NCBI GenBank assembly: GCA_021401465.1
Contig: JADDMT010000022.1
Location: 248,001-312,000, forward strand
DNA from: Teratosphaeria epicoccoides
Lineage: Eukaryota; Ascomycota; Dothideomycetes; Mycosphaerellales; Teratosphaeriaceae
Length of the DNA: 64,000 nucleotides
Direction: 5' to 3'
The position numbers and the translations under genes were made by a program. The notes under the pieces were generated by a model. It had not been told where the DNA came from, did no database searches, and saw nothing but the letters and a program-made list of their open reading frames with translations. Every line of letters starts with the position of its first letter. The first letter of the stretch is position 1. This document shows positions 11,670-24,387 of this stretch, one piece after another.

Positions 11670-13155
11670 GCTACAGACTAAGTTTAACGCTACTCGCTCT
11701 GCCCGCGATTGTCGCTTGTGTTAACAATGCCTTGATAACCTTAGTAGCCAAGCTGCATACATCTCTCCTCCGCGTGTTAGTAAGGCGTCCCCTACCCGCG
11801 AGGTATGCGTGACTAGTACTAACCGAAGCGTAGCCGAGATCTACGTTAGCGGGTTTAATAAGGGCGGTATCTACTACAATTATGTCAACTGTAATAGCAA
11901 GCATCAAAAATGCTAAGACCTCCCTAAAGAGGTGTATGGCGAGTATAACTAGCTCTGCCATAACATCGATGACTTCTAGAGTGCGCGCGACAAGGGGATT
12001 GCCGAAGGTACTCTAACTATGAACAGGCTACAGGCTAAGTACTACGAGGTACTCGCCTACCTGCTTAGCGCCCTCTTATGCTTTACCGCGACTACTAACC
12101 GTTCTTACGGCAGTGTTCGCTTCGACTCTCTGCTAACAGACGAAAACGTTTGTCTAGGTCTAATCGCAGACTTAGTCTAGAAGATCTTGAAGGTGCTAAC
12201 TGTTAGGTTTAAGACCTTCGCCATAGTACACTTATAGTGTAGGTACCCTCCGAGTATGAATGCTAACTTTCTCCGCTAGGCTAACGTTAGCGTCGAGAAA
12301 TATCCGACTAGCCGTTAGCGTCAGCAACTCGGGGCCCTTGCCTCTATTAACGATAACTTTAAGACGCGGATGATCCGCAAGAAGGTCATCAAGCAATTCA
12401 CCGCTCCTGCCGCTAAGGCTACGCCCTAGCGCCGTACCGAGAGACAGCCTGCCTCTAAGCCGGTCCTAAGGACTAAGCCGTAAGTTACTTACTCGAATCC
12501 TGTCGCGTGCGTACAGCTAACACATTGTAGCGCCGCCGCCTACGCCGCCTCGACGCTACTGTCTAAGAAGAAGAAGAGGGCTAGGGCCGAAATTAAGGTC
12601 AGTGACGAGGAAGCCGAGCCTTCCCCGCTTGCGACCCGCACTACGTCTGTCAAGACGCTAAGGCACAAGCCTCTAGGCCAGATCTTTGAGGATAAGGAGG
12701 ATGATGACGTCTAGGATACCTTCGGTCCTAACGTAATCCCTTCGCGCCGTAGTGTCACTATACTAGTTGCGCCTAAGGGAGACACCGAGTCCGATGATGT
12801 AGTCGACACTCATGTCAAGAAGCGTAAGATGATCTCAAGGGCCGAGCGCGACAGCCGCAAGCGCGCTCGAGTCTCTTTGCCTTCTAATGCTAAGGATAAG
12901 GTAGTCGTCGCGACTAGGCGCGGTAAGGGTGTCGCTAGTTCTCTGGCTACTATAGGCTCCGAAGACGAGCTCCCTCGCAACCTACTAAAGAAGAAGATGC
13001 CGGCCTCTCTTTGTGGCGTTGCTACCCCCGTTACTTATAGTCGCTTCGGGGTATTTAGTAGACCCCGTGCGGGTAGGTAGTCCCTAGCGGACTATAACAA
13101 GAAAGACTCTCCTACTTCAGGTTCGGTCAGGAAGCCTATAACTAGTAGTCGCTAA
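11668..13155 (+). pseudogene. B1 opposite-strand accessory ORF, decayed, unknown function
   Basis: The frame is 1,488 nt (495 codons) on the strand opposite to gag-pol, running toward the pol 3' end. The start is GTG here but ATG in B2 at the same position, so the start was probably lost by mutation. The N-terminal part is cysteine-containing (CRLC near residue 15, then CNSKHQKC). The middle is mixed hydrophobic. The C-terminal third has two basic tracts (KKKKRAR and VKKRK...RKRAR), which could be nuclear localisation signals. Interruptions are TAG/TAA codons at probable Gln/Trp positions. I do not recognise the family. Equal length in both copies with only transitions argues for a real protein. 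Confidence 0.6.
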
Positions 13156-13295
13156 GCATTAGCTACGAAGCTAATCTAAGCATGTCTCTTGTTCTTCTTA
13201 GGTTTATTCTAGGTATGCCTTTAGGCATTAATAATGTATAAGTAGGGCGTTTGCTTCTTATTGTTACTTCGCGCGTTATGCACTACATACACATG

Positions 13296-16200
13296 TTAAG
13301 AATCCTGCTCTAGAACCCTCATCTTCCTACGAATCGACCTTCTTAAGCCCTGCTTACGCCTCCTCTACTCTTCGAATTCACAAATAGCTTCCGGAGCGTT
13401 CTTGTAGTCTTTAGCCGGAACCCATTGTGTGTACTTAGGTAGGTATCCTTTCTACTTCACTAGATAGTGCGTTGCGCCCTTACGCCGCATACTGTCCTTA
13501 ATACCCTTGACTTCCTACTCTTCGTTCTCTTCTGCTACTAGCATCGGGTCCGCGGGCTCTTCGCCCTCGCGCTGTACCTATAGTTCGAGTAGAGATACGT
13601 AGAAGATGTCGTGCACATAATACGACGATAGCAACGATAGCTAGTACGCCTGCGAGCCTATCGCGTCGCGTATCCGGAAGGGTCTGACGAACCTTAGTGT
13701 CATCTTCTTGCTTGGAAGTTTTAGCTTAAGATTCTTCGTTAACAGTAATACCTTCGTACTAACTACGTACTACATCGGTTTAGCATAGGCGTTATTATGT
13801 TTAATCTGGGATTCTAAGGCCTTTTTCTAGTGTTCTATTAGCACCGAATGTACCTCGCGCATACGCTACGCTAATTCCATAGCGGCCGGCACCCTCTCCT
13901 CAGAAGACTCGTCCTAAGGCGGTTCTAGGTGTATTTCAGGATTAAAGCCATAAAGAATCTGAAATGGCGACATGCGCATAGTAGCATGCACGCTGTTATT
14001 AACTACAAATTCCGCCATAGGAATTGCGTCAGCCTAGGCATCCTGGTTCTTAGCGTAGTAGCACTAAAGGTACTACTCAAGAGTCTAGTTCATACGTTTA
14101 GTCTGACTATTAGTCTGTAGATAGAATGCTGTACTTAGGCGGTACTTAACACGCGCCTTAAACACAAATTCTTGCTAGTATTTACTAGTGAAGACAGAAC
14201 CTCGATCTAATAGGATACTTTAGGGGACACTAAAGCGCTATATGACTTCGTCGCAAAGTAGCCGCGCAAGCTCGCTACTTGTGCACCTTTTCGTACATAG
14301 GATGAAGACATTCATCTTTAAGTATTAGTCGACTACTACAAGGACAGCATTAACCACATCGCCTTTCTACTTTGCTAGCAGCAAATCGGTAATGAAATCT
14401 ATGGCCAAGTCTTGCTATAGTCTCTCTAGTAGTAGGAGCGCCTAAGCATCGCCATAAGGGCGATAGCGCCAAGATTTGCTAATCTGGCACGTCTAGCAGG
14501 ATTTAACATAGTCAGAGACATCCTGTTCTAGCGTAGGCTACTAGTATTTACGTCCGAGAAGTGCATTCGTCTTCTCTACGCCAAAATGGCCCGCGAGTTC
14601 ATTGTCATAATGAATACGGAGGAGCTGCGAACAGAGTACGTAGTTAGCGGGTACGTAGAGCCTATTGTCAAAGTACTACAAGTCGCCTGACTTAGTCTAG
14701 TACTTCGGACTGCCTGTAGTGTCCTAGAGGGCTACACCCTCATTGATTAACTCCAGTTCTCGCTCTTGCAATCGCTGAATAAGTCTTGAGACTTCTTCAA
14801 AGGGTTCTTTAGACATCGCATGCTTACCGCATGTAAGCTAATTAACTACCGCATAGATCGAGCTAGACATAGTCGCTATAGCTGCTAGATAGGGGGGTTC
14901 GTTACTAGCGGAGGCCATGAGGCCCTATTAGACCCGCAGTCGACCTACAAGAGGAGCTAACGACAGATCGCTACCCTAAACTACAAGCTTCGTTTACAGC
15001 GTAGGGAGAAGCTATTAGTTACCCTCTTCCCTAGTGTCGTAGTCTAGTTGTCGCGAAGGACCGTTAGCCGGATTCGTCTTTCTAGAACGATGCTAGATAA
15101 CGAAGTCAAAGCTAGCGAGGAAAGTCGCCTACCTTGCTTGCTAACTACTTAGCTGCTTCACGCCCATGAAGCCGCGAAGGTTGTTATAGTTAGTAAGTAC
15201 CTTAATAGGGTACGCTACGCCTTCGAGGTAGTGTTAGTACTCCTTGAAGCCGTCAACAATAGCCAAAAGTTCTTAGTCATGAGTCTCATAGTTAAGCTTA
15301 GCGCCCTGCATCTTCCGCAACTAGAAGGCAATTAGGTACTATCGCGCACTGCCTTCGTGCGACTAGAGCTGCGATATAATTGCGGCTATTGCGAATTTTG
15401 AAGCATTAGTCTCTATCCGGATCTTCGTAGCAGGGTCAAAGTGCCAAAGTATAGGCGTAGTTTAAAAAGCTGCTTTAAGTTTAGAGAAGGCCTTGCTCTA
15501 AGCCTCCTCCTAAGGCACTTTCCCTGGCTTTTTTCCTCGAACCGCGCCCTTTGCGAGGGCCGTGAGGGGAGCCACGATCTTCGAGTAAGATCATATGAAT
15601 CTGCGATAGAAGTTAGTAAATCCTAGGAACACCTATACCTCTCGGAGGGTAGTTAGCCGCAGCTACTCCGCGATTGCGGACACCCTTTAGTTATCCATGA
15701 TAACTCCTTCCGTGGAGACGATGTATCCGAGAAACTTAATCCTATCTGTCAGGAATGAGCACTTCTTTAGGTTCACGTACAGAGCGAACTTGTAGAGCCG
15801 TTTAAGCACTATACTTAGATGCCGAATATGCTCCTCCTTCGAGTTAGAATAGACTAGTATATCGTCTAAATATACTACGTAGCAGGTGTTAACGAGGCCG
15901 GCTAGGGCCCGGTTAATATACGCTTAGAACGTTACTAGTACGTTAGTCAAGCCGAATGGCATCACTGTATACTCGAAGTGTCCGTACTACGTTTAGAATG
16001 TAGTCTTCTACTCGTCGCCCTTTCGGATCGGTATCTAGTAGTAGGCGTCCTTCAAGTCGATAGACAAGAAGATAGCGGCGCGACTAAGGCGGTCAAGCGT
16101 CTCGCTAATAAGTAGTAGGGGGTAGCGGTTCTTCTAGGTTACTGCATTAAGGCCCCTATAGTTAACGCATAGGCAGAGCGTGTTGTCCTTCTTCAGGACG

Positions 16201-18260
16201 AACATAACTAACGCTCTAGCCTCGCTGTCGCTTCGTCGGATCCACGCGTTCCTTTGCGCCTTGTAGAGATAGTCTCGAAGTGTTTCGAGCTACGATTCCG
16301 ACATAGGGTACAGAGGTCGATGCAGAGGGTTATAGCCCTCCTTAAGGTTAATCGCATGTTCCGCGTCTAGGGCCCGGGTATAGGCCGCAGCCTCTGCGTC
16401 GAAAATATCGGCGTATTCCTCTAACTTAGGCGGAAGGGTAACGTCCTCCTTGACGTTCTGTATGCGGACCGCATAAACGCATTAGACCTTCTTCATGTCC
16501 CTGTAGAAGCTGCATGCGTCACGCATCCGCACTGTAGGAACTTCGCCTATAGAGCTATAGAACTAGTTGTTAGTAGCTCTATTAACAACGACTCCCTGCT
16601 TGTGGCGCTAAGGGCGGCCGAGTAGGAGCTCCTTATTAGGAACGTCTTTAGCGTAGAAGACTTCGTTAGTCTCACGCACTTCTCCTAAGGAGTCCGCGAG
16701 TTAGAGGCGTACGTTGTACGCGCCTTAAGCCGCTACGCCTTCGCCCTAAAAGGACTTCATAGTAGGCAGCAGGGCTCCTGGGATCGGCTTCAAACTAAGC
16801 CGTACGATTACCCTCTAGGGTATCACGTTAACCTCCGCAAGGTCATCTAACATATAGTCTACCAGCTCGAGCGAGCCGTTAACTCGGACCGCACCGGATA
16901 GGCGCCAGGCAGGCCACGAGTCTACACTATTAGTGACAGACAGCTTAGATACCCGCGGTAGCCATTCGGTTGTCTTAGGCTTGTCCTTCCTTCGCCTCCC
17001 CTCTAGGGAGGTTTCGGATACCTTGCTTACCTTCTTCCTATTACTTCGTTTAGGACAGCGAGCTGCCTAGTAGTCCCTCGCTCTACAGATGTAGCAGCTA
17101 CTTAGAGGCTTCTCGCTACCGTCTTTTAGCTCGGAGGGCTTACTCCTCCGGAATAAACTACCGCGTTAGACGTAGCCCCTAGGGCGCTTGTAATAGCGGC
17201 CCTTTAGTAGGTCCTTAGGGCTTAGACGCTTATTGTCCTTACCGCCCGATTTTCTATTTCGCTTCAAGGTGATTTCCATATGTGTCGCAAGGGACACGAG
17301 GTCTTGCCGAGTCGTCAGAAGTTCATGAAAAGTCATGATCGTGTTCTGAAGATTGTCATCAAGTTTGACAAGCAAGTGCCGCACGCGTTACGTCTTAGTA
17401 TAGGGTAGCATCTGTCCCTCGAGCGTGGCGAGATAGGTTGCGAAGCTAGAGGTTATTTGTCCCTTCCCCTGCTTAGCCTTCTTATACTCGACAGACATAG
17501 TAAGGGCGCGATTCCCCGGATCCTTGACCTAGTCGACATAGAACTAGCGAAAGTCTACCTATGTATACGTTCTGTTATAGACCTGCATAAGGTCATACCG
17601 CTCATGCTAATTGTTGCGAGGTTCCTTATCCTCTTCGAGCTACATCACACTAAAGGCGACTTGTTCGCCCTCTATAGAATATCCGCGTAGGTTAAGCACG
17701 AAAACTGCCTTACATACCTGCAAGAAAGTTCGCGCCTCCTTCAAGGTGTCTCCCTTGAACGGCTTTAGGTTGCGTGCGTTACGACTACCTCCTAGTTAGC
17801 CTACTATGGCCCTGAATTTAGGCACTAGGTTCGCGGGCACACGCGGAGGGTCTGCGCCTCCTAGTAAGTTGTCTTCGCGGGTCCCTAGCATGAAATCTCG
17901 CTAGATTTCTTCGTCCGCTAGTTCGTTAGTACTACTTATGGCGGCGTCTTCGTCGTCCTCGCTGTTGTCGCTACTAGGAGCGGTGCGGCTCTAGCTCTAG
18001 TTCGCAAGGCAGTTCGCGACCTAATCGACAATCATGGCTACAAGGGCTAGGTCGATAGTCGGGGTTAGTTGCGGTCCCTATGCGGGGGGTCTATTGCCTA
18101 GTCCGCCGCGTAATTAGCCTCTAGCGGAACCGTCGCTTAATGTAGTGTCGCTTGTAGCGGGTACTCCTACAGGCTAGTTACTCAGGCTAGCTTCGCTGTC
18201 GCGGGCGCTTAGGATAGCGCTCGCTACGCGTTAGTTGCGAGTTCGTAGTGCTCTAGACAT
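13296..18260 (-). pseudogene. B1 gag-pol polyprotein, decayed
   Basis: This is a single frame of 4,965 nt (1,654 codons) from ATG at 18,260 to TAA at 13,296-13,298. In order it encodes gag with a C-X2-C...C zinc knuckle (near 17,090), a protease-like segment, RT with the core [12 protein letters not shown], the connection segment FLGF-NFYRRFI, integrase with the CxxC of the HHCC motif and an acidic core, and a chromodomain near 13,400-13,520 (HYLVK-KGYLPKYTQWVP). The protease segment reads LDDLAEVN where LD(S/T)GAEVN is usual. Gag and pol share one frame, unlike Gypsy-A. Many Gln/Trp codons are stops. Confidence 0.85.
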
Positions 18261-18309
18261 ATCGTAGTATTCTCTGCTAGACTGCAAAGCAGGGGGGAGA
18301 AAGCAGAAC

Positions 18310-18669
18310 TAATATAGATGTATATGCTATATGATATGAAAATATCTCGTAGTGTGACAGAGTAATCCGACCTTTTAGTAGGTATAAGACAGCGCTGCTT
18401 TCTGCTTATCGCAGAGGTGGCGCTAAGGGTGCTTATAACCCCTGACGCTCCTTAATTAGGGAAAGCATGTCCGAGCCTAACCCCGCAGGGGTACCGTAGG
18501 GTCAGCGACGTAGGGGCGTCCTACGTCGACAACTGATCCTACTCAGACGACATACAAGCCAACGTATGTACGAAGGACCCCCTTGCTATATGTAGCAGGG
18601 TCACTGCATGCTAAGGGCGGCTATTAGAACCTATGCGGTTCTAATGGCCCCCTAGTATTAACCGTATCA
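18310..18669 (-). repeat. B1 5' LTR
   Basis: The LTR is 360 bp. On the coding strand a TATAAG element is followed 34 nt later by AGAAAGCAG. The sequence just inside the LTR (18,298-18,306) is the complement of that nonamer, a candidate self-priming site. Confidence 0.9.
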
Positions 18670-19677
18670 ACAGGCTAACTATAAGGTCTAACGATTAGCA
18701 CTAAAATGGCGAAGCAATTACTATAGTCTCTAACCTATAGAGTTAGATACGACTAAGGGGCGTCCTAGGAATAGACCCTGAGGAAAGCCGCGGAAGGGCT
18801 CTCCTCCCTAGAATAGTCTAAAGAAGCCATTCGACAAGAGTAATCTCGAGTGCCATAACTGTAGAAAGAAAGGACACTTTGCCCGCAAGTGTTTTGCTAA
18901 GAAGTAACGACAAGAGCTGCCTAGGATAGAGCAGGCTCGCGCGACAACAACGGCACCTAAGCAAAAGGCCGCCGCTACTCGAGAACTAGACTATGCCGTA
19001 CTTACTTAGACTGCGTGCTACAACGACGATTGTCGAATTCACATGAGTAATAAAGATGGTTCTAGATAGTACCCTAGCTAAAACAAGGCATAGTCGATCT
19101 ATGCGCTAAGGGGTACACCTTCTAGTGCGACAGTCCTAAGGCAATAGGAGCTAGAAGAAGAAGAAGAAGTTTCAGACGACAACTACAAGCTTGTCGAAGC
19201 CGTCATTCCTAATTCCGAGGAAGACGAGGGCATAGAGCGATAGGCTATGCCGCTACATGACATCAGACTTAATATTATCCGAATCATACAGAACTAGTAG
19301 GCTTAGGCTTGCCCATGGATTAATGGAGTACAACATGTCAACTAGCTTTAGTATGACGAACTAGCCGACTGTATGCGACGACACCTAAGGAGACTACTAG
19401 TCGTAGCTTAACCTCATGCGTATCAGAAAGTTATCTAAGAAATTGTACTATTCGGGGTAGAGTTTACGCCCTAGGGAGGCTACCTAACCTACAAAGGTAT
19501 TTAGATTCTACAAGCGCTACGACTCCGAGTCTACTACTTAAAGATAGAGTACGCAAGAAACGCGCAGGAACAGCGAGGCTAAGAGCGAGAACGACCTCTT
19601 AGGCTAGAAAACGGTAACGCTTAGAGAAGAAGCCGAGACCGCATGATCCCTGAACTAGTCCGTGAAGACAGTTATTC

Positions 19678-22600
19678 GGGAAACGACGAGGTCCGCTAGA
19701 ATTAGACCTACAGACAGACTAGACAGGGCTGCAACGATATGCCGCGATTAGCGCCAGATACGCGAATAACCTTAGAGTATAGGTATACATCGACGAGACG
19801 CTAGCTAGGGCCTTAATAGATTCAGGATGTACTAGAATCTTCATAACGCCTAAGTTCGCTAGGATAGCTAGGATAAAGCTACAGGCGAAAACGAATGCTT
19901 TCTCGCTACAAGCGATTAATAGAAAGCCGGTTACGTACAACTAAGGAGTAGTTGACAAAGAGACCGAGATAATGCCTCTGCGGATAGGACGCTACTAAGA
20001 GATGCTCTAGTTCGACATCATAGAGTCACTAGGCTCAGATGTAGTACTAGGGTTACTTTGGCTAAGAAACGCTAACCCCTATATCGACTAGAAGAATGAG
20101 AGGATCTAGTTCCTAGAACTCTCAAGATCGATACCTCTACCTGTAGTGCACGGCGTACTAGGCAAGATCGAAATATGTGCTATGACTTTAAGCGAGATAG
20201 TAGCCGCTATCAAGGATCTAGAACAGGAAGTGTACGTCCTATAGGTCAAAGTAACGCAATCGGAAGTCAAGGTCGAATTCAAAGTTCCTAATAAGTATAA
20301 AGAGTTCGCTACTCTTTTCGAGGAAGAACCTGACTAAGAAGCTCTGCTAGAACACTAGGAGTAGGACTATAGGATACCCTTACTCCCTAGCAAGACACTA
20401 ACGAAGCAATTAGTTCGCCTGTTATTAGCGGCGAAACTAGAGATTCTCCGGAAGTACCTAGAAGACAACCTCCGGAAAGGCTTCATCCGTAAGTCGTAGT
20501 CCCTAGCCAGATATCTAATCCTGTTTGTGCCTAATAGGGAAGATGACTAGCGACTCTGCGTAGATTATCGTAGATTAAACAATATCATGATAAAGAATAG
20601 TTATCCGCTTCCTTTGCTCTCGGAATTACAGGACCGCCTATAAGGAGTAATGTGGTTCTCGAAGTTCGACATACCTAGAGCGTATAACCGAATTCGAATT
20701 AAGGAAGGCGAAGAATAGAAGACTATGTTCCGAACTAGGTTCGGACACTATAAGTACATAGTCATGCTATTTAGGTTAATAAACGCCCTAGCTACATAGT
20801 AGGCATTTATTAACAATGTGCTACGAGAGTACCTCGACGTCTTTGTAGTTATATACCTAGACGACATCCTCGTCTACTCCTAGACAATCAAAGAGCATAG
20901 GACTTACATACGCAAGGTACTTTAGAAACTCTAGGATTACCGGCTAAAGGTTAAGCCTTAGAAGAGCGAGTTTCATAAGCAGGAAGTATAATTCCTTAGC
21001 TACGTAGTAGCATAGAATGGAATCAAGATAGACACTAAGAAAGTCTAGGTCGTAAAAGAGTAGCCTACGCTAACTAATGTTAAGGAAGTATAGTCCTTCC
21101 TTAGATTCGCTAACTTCTACAGAAGATTTGTAGCAAACTATTCGAAGATCACGGCACTACTTACGACTCTTACGACAAAGGATACACTATTCGTATAGGA
21201 CGACGCCTAACAGAATGCCTTTAAGGAACTCAAGCGGCAATTTACAGATTAGCTAATCTTACTTGTATTCGACCTAGATAAGCCTATTACAGTCGAAACA
21301 GATGCCTCTAACGTAGCACTCGGGGCATGCTTGAGTTAACTAGGACCGAGTAGACGACTACAGCTAGTCGCCTACTACTCGAGGAAATTGTCTAGACCTA
21401 AACTCTGTTACGACATCTACAACAAAGAACTTCTAGCTATAGTAGATGCCTATAAGGCCTAGCGAGTCTACTTAGAAGGTTCTAAGCACTAGGTCACGGT
21501 CTACACAGACTATGAGAACTTGCGATACTTCATAACGACGAAAGAGTTAAACTGACGACAGGTTTAGTAGAGCGAGGAGCTCTCTAGTTTTAACTGTAAG
21601 ATTGTCTATCGCAAAGGGACTAATAACGCACGCGCCGATACACTTAGCCGCCAGACGGACTACATGAAGGGCGTGAAGCAGGAGAAACATGCTATTCTCT
21701 AAGAAAATAGCGATAGCACGCTAGGAGTTAACTGACTTGCGGCTATAACTGTCACATAGAGTAGTGGATTTTAGGACGACCTAAAGAACGCACTAATCTA
21801 CGACCTAACTACACTCGCTATCCGCGATGACATTGATGGACAGGAGGATTAGGAAGACGAAGACGGAATCCTTCTGTTTCAAGGATTAGTATACATGCTA
21901 ACGTCTTTATAATCGGAACTACTACGCCTCTAACACGACGTACCTTAGGTAGGACATCCGGGAGTGTCTAAAATGAAGTAAATTCTCTGACAAGAATATT
22001 ACTTCCCTAGGATAAGCAAGGCAATCGAGGACTACGTCTGTTAATGTGTAACTTGCTAACAAAGTAAGTATAACTGTCATAAACCGTATAGGCTACTATG
22101 ACTACTCAAGGTACCCTAACGGCCATAGGAGTCGCTCGCCATGGATTTTATCGTCAAACTACCTTAGTCGAGAGAACCTACTACTAATGAGTTCTTCGAT
22201 GGGATTATAGTAGTAGTCGACCGATTTACTAAGTTTAGGAAGTTTATCCCTTACTACGAAGACTTCAAGACTAAAGATATCGCGTATGTCTTCATCAAGT
22301 AGGTAGTAGCACTACATGGCATGCTATAGGACCTAGTAACAGATCGAGGATCCGTGTTTACCTCTAACTTCTAGAGAGCCCTAATGAGACAATTCTAGGT
22401 CAAACATCGACTAAGTACTTCCTTCTACCCTTAGACAGATAGACAGACAGAACGTCTAAATTAGACGTTAGAATAGTACCTTCGATCCTATGTGAATAGG
22501 GACTAGAACAACTAGGTAGAGTTATTGCTAATAGCACAGCTCGCGTATAATAGTACGCTAGCAGAGTCGACAGGACTCTCGCCATTTCAGATAGCATACA

Positions 22601-23202
22601 GATTAGCTATAGAAGACATTCTAGACGTCTTAGCTAGTAATCCGAACCTAGTAGCACTCGGACGAGTAGAACATCTACACTGACTGCAAACAGAAGCACG
22701 ACTCGACCTGTAGTTCTATTAGCAGAACATGGCATAGTACGCAAATCATAAGAGAATTAAGGGACTAATTCTAAAGGAGGGGGACAAGGTGTATCTCCTC
22801 TGCCGTCACATCAAATCGGACAAGCCGAGTAAAAAACTAGACGCTGTAAAACTAGGACTATTTAGGATCAAGGCTAAGAAGGGACCAGTTAATTTTGAGT
22901 TACAGCTACCCGAGCAGATAAGAATACACCCTGTGTTCTTTGTCTCTCTGCGAGAACAAGCAGCGCTAGACGCCGCACTGTAAACAGAACCCTTACTACT
23001 CGACCCTAAAGTAGGAGAACCTAAGTACACTGTCGAGAAGATTGTCGACACTCGCTAGCAGGACGGACAGCGAGAGTACTTAGTAAAATGGGAAGGATAT
23101 AGGAGTACCGAGAACACCTAGGAACCCCTAGAACATCTGCGAAACTGTTAGCAAAAGATACGAAGTTTCGAGAAAGGAACAAACCTAGGAAGACGATCCT
23201 AA
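19678..23202 (+). pseudogene. A3 pol, decayed
   Basis: Starts at the -1 heptamer GGGAAAC (19,678-19,684). The frame from GGA to the terminal TAA (23,200-23,202) is 3,524 nt, identical to A1 and A5. It has the same PR-RT-RNaseH-IN-chromodomain order as A5, with [11 protein letters not shown] near 20,855. Gln/Trp codons are widely replaced by TAG, so no functional enzyme is possible. Confidence 0.85.
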
Positions 23203-23817
23203 GCCACGACTAGACTCCTGCGGGACGCCGTCAACCGGCTCGGCTATCACGCTATCCAGGAAACCCTAATACGAGGCGTTAGTGAAACCCTCTATTACGC
23301 TCTATGTCGTAGGACTAAGAGCGAGACCTGCGGAAGGATCTAGGTCAAGAAGAAACCTAGCCTGCAAGAGAGCCTGTTCCTTGGCCTCATCCTCCCTGAT
23401 CTCACGCTCCTCGAGAGCGCGACCATCCTCGACCTCCTAGTCGACTACGTCTAACTGTTTTCGAAGACGTATCTCCTTAGTATGCGCCTCTATCATCTTC
23501 TGCGAAGCCTCGGCTAGGACTGCCTTCGCATAATCGAGATCAGTAATTAGTCTTTTCTGCTAATCACCTAACTTCTTCTATTCGACCTCTGTTACCTTCG
23601 CGTCGTAACTCTAACAGTTGCTAAAGTGACATTACGAACATTTCCCCGAGGAAATGTGTACCTGACAAACGAGCTTTAACTCTTGACACTAAGTACAGGA
23701 CTTTATGCTGTCCTAGCCCTAACGATAGATTCGATTCGCGCGGCGTTTGCGTTTCTGCGTTAAAGGGGTATTAGTGTCTAGAATGACACAAGGTAGTAAT
23801 ATAGAAAGAGAAGACAT
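23185..23817 (-). pseudogene. A3 opposite-strand accessory ORF (zinc-cluster-like), decayed
   Basis: The frame is 633 nt, the same length as in A1 and A5, converging with pol and overlapping its end by 18 bp. The cysteine pattern and charged helix region are as in A5. TAG codons interrupt it at Gln positions. From about 23,480 through the adjoining LTR the sequence is nearly identical, RIP states included, to 38,830-39,640 of copy A4. Confidence 0.65.
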
Positions 23818-23896
23818 CATAGCATAAAAGAAATGACAAGAGAAACCCCGTACTAATAAGGTAGCTTAGGGACGAGCTAGGCTAAGAGGGGGATAG

Positions 23897-24387
23897 TGTC
23901 ATGAGTGTAGTGTCATAAGTGTTAGGAGTACTATAAGTTATAGCATCATAAGTGTTCTGACTATGAGTCACAGGATCATGAGTGTCCTAAGTGCTATGAG
24001 TTATAGCATAGTTATAGGAGAAAGGATCTGTTACATGAGGACAGATCCCTAGATCTATAGGGTTAGTCTACAGATCTATAGGCCTATAAGGAAGAAGGGA
24101 TCTGTTATAAGAGGATAGACTCCCGGATCTGTAGGGTTAGTCTATAGATCTATAGACATAGATCTATTAGGTCTGTCGATAGATCTAACAGAGCTACTCT
24201 GTCTCTCTAGTATATAGGGATAGCTTTAGGACAGGTAGTTAGGAGCTTCGTGCTTAATCTTAATTTAATCCTCTCTTACTTAGAGGAGAGTTAGTTACAA
24301 GGTTAACTACTATTGTCGATATTCTTCACAGCTCTGCGAGTCTAACACCTAATCCCCTTCCTGCTATTAGCACCTACCCTTATGACA
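23897..24387 (+). repeat. Gypsy-A LTR at the end of A3
   Basis: The LTR is 491 bp and starts with a 14-bp duplicated leader (TGTCATGAGTGTAG then TGTCATAAG), also found in the A4 3' LTR at 39,244. Its right flank is a Gypsy-B gag fragment, not the A3 target duplication. Confidence 0.85.

Larger units (their letters stand above)
10463..18669 (-). mobile_element. Gypsy-B copy B1, full-length, RIP-killed
   Basis: This Ty3/gypsy chromovirus has 360-bp LTRs at both ends (TGATA...TATCA, the first bases mutated to TAATA) and a 5-bp target duplication GCAGG/ACAGG. It reads on the minus strand: 5' LTR 18,310-18,669, one gag-pol frame 18,260-13,296, an opposite-strand ORF with its own TATA box (11,458-13,155), then the 3' LTR 10,463-10,822. 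A purine-rich tract (AGGAGGAGGGGCAG on the coding strand) precedes the 3' LTR, as expected for plus-strand priming. Confidence 0.9.
9706..19705 (+). pseudogene. A3 gag, split by B1 and decayed
   Basis: The two parts are 9706-10,462 and 18,675-19,705. After removing B1 plus one target duplication, the ATG-to-frameshift-codon distance is 1,761 nt, as in the other copies. A CCHC knuckle is present in the second part, downstream of a basic segment. Numerous TAG codons replace Gln/Trp. The nested element interrupts gag about 250 codons in. Confidence 0.8.
9158..24387 (+). mobile_element. Gypsy-A copy A3, carrying nested Gypsy-B copy B1
   Basis: The parts are 5' LTR (9158-9646), gag, the nested B1 (10,463-18,669), the rest of gag, pol, accessory ORF and an LTR at 23,897-24,387. 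The left target duplication (TCTAT) pairs with TCCAT after the LTR ending at 25,643, not with the bases after 24,387 (ACAAT). The 3' LTR lying at 24,387 is therefore probably a recombinant. Removing B1 and its 5-bp duplication restores a gag of exactly the family length. Confidence 0.8.

Noticed and set aside
10463..18669. B1 accessory ORF as a host gene captured by the element
   Set aside because: It is in the same place in B2 and of the same length, so it belongs to the family. An ancient capture cannot be excluded but nothing here shows it.
22789..22983. Short uninterrupted frames within the repeats taken as separate small genes
   Set aside because: They are stretches of Gypsy pol, gag or LTR between RIP stops, or shadows on the other strand, and align to longer frames in copy A5 or B1.
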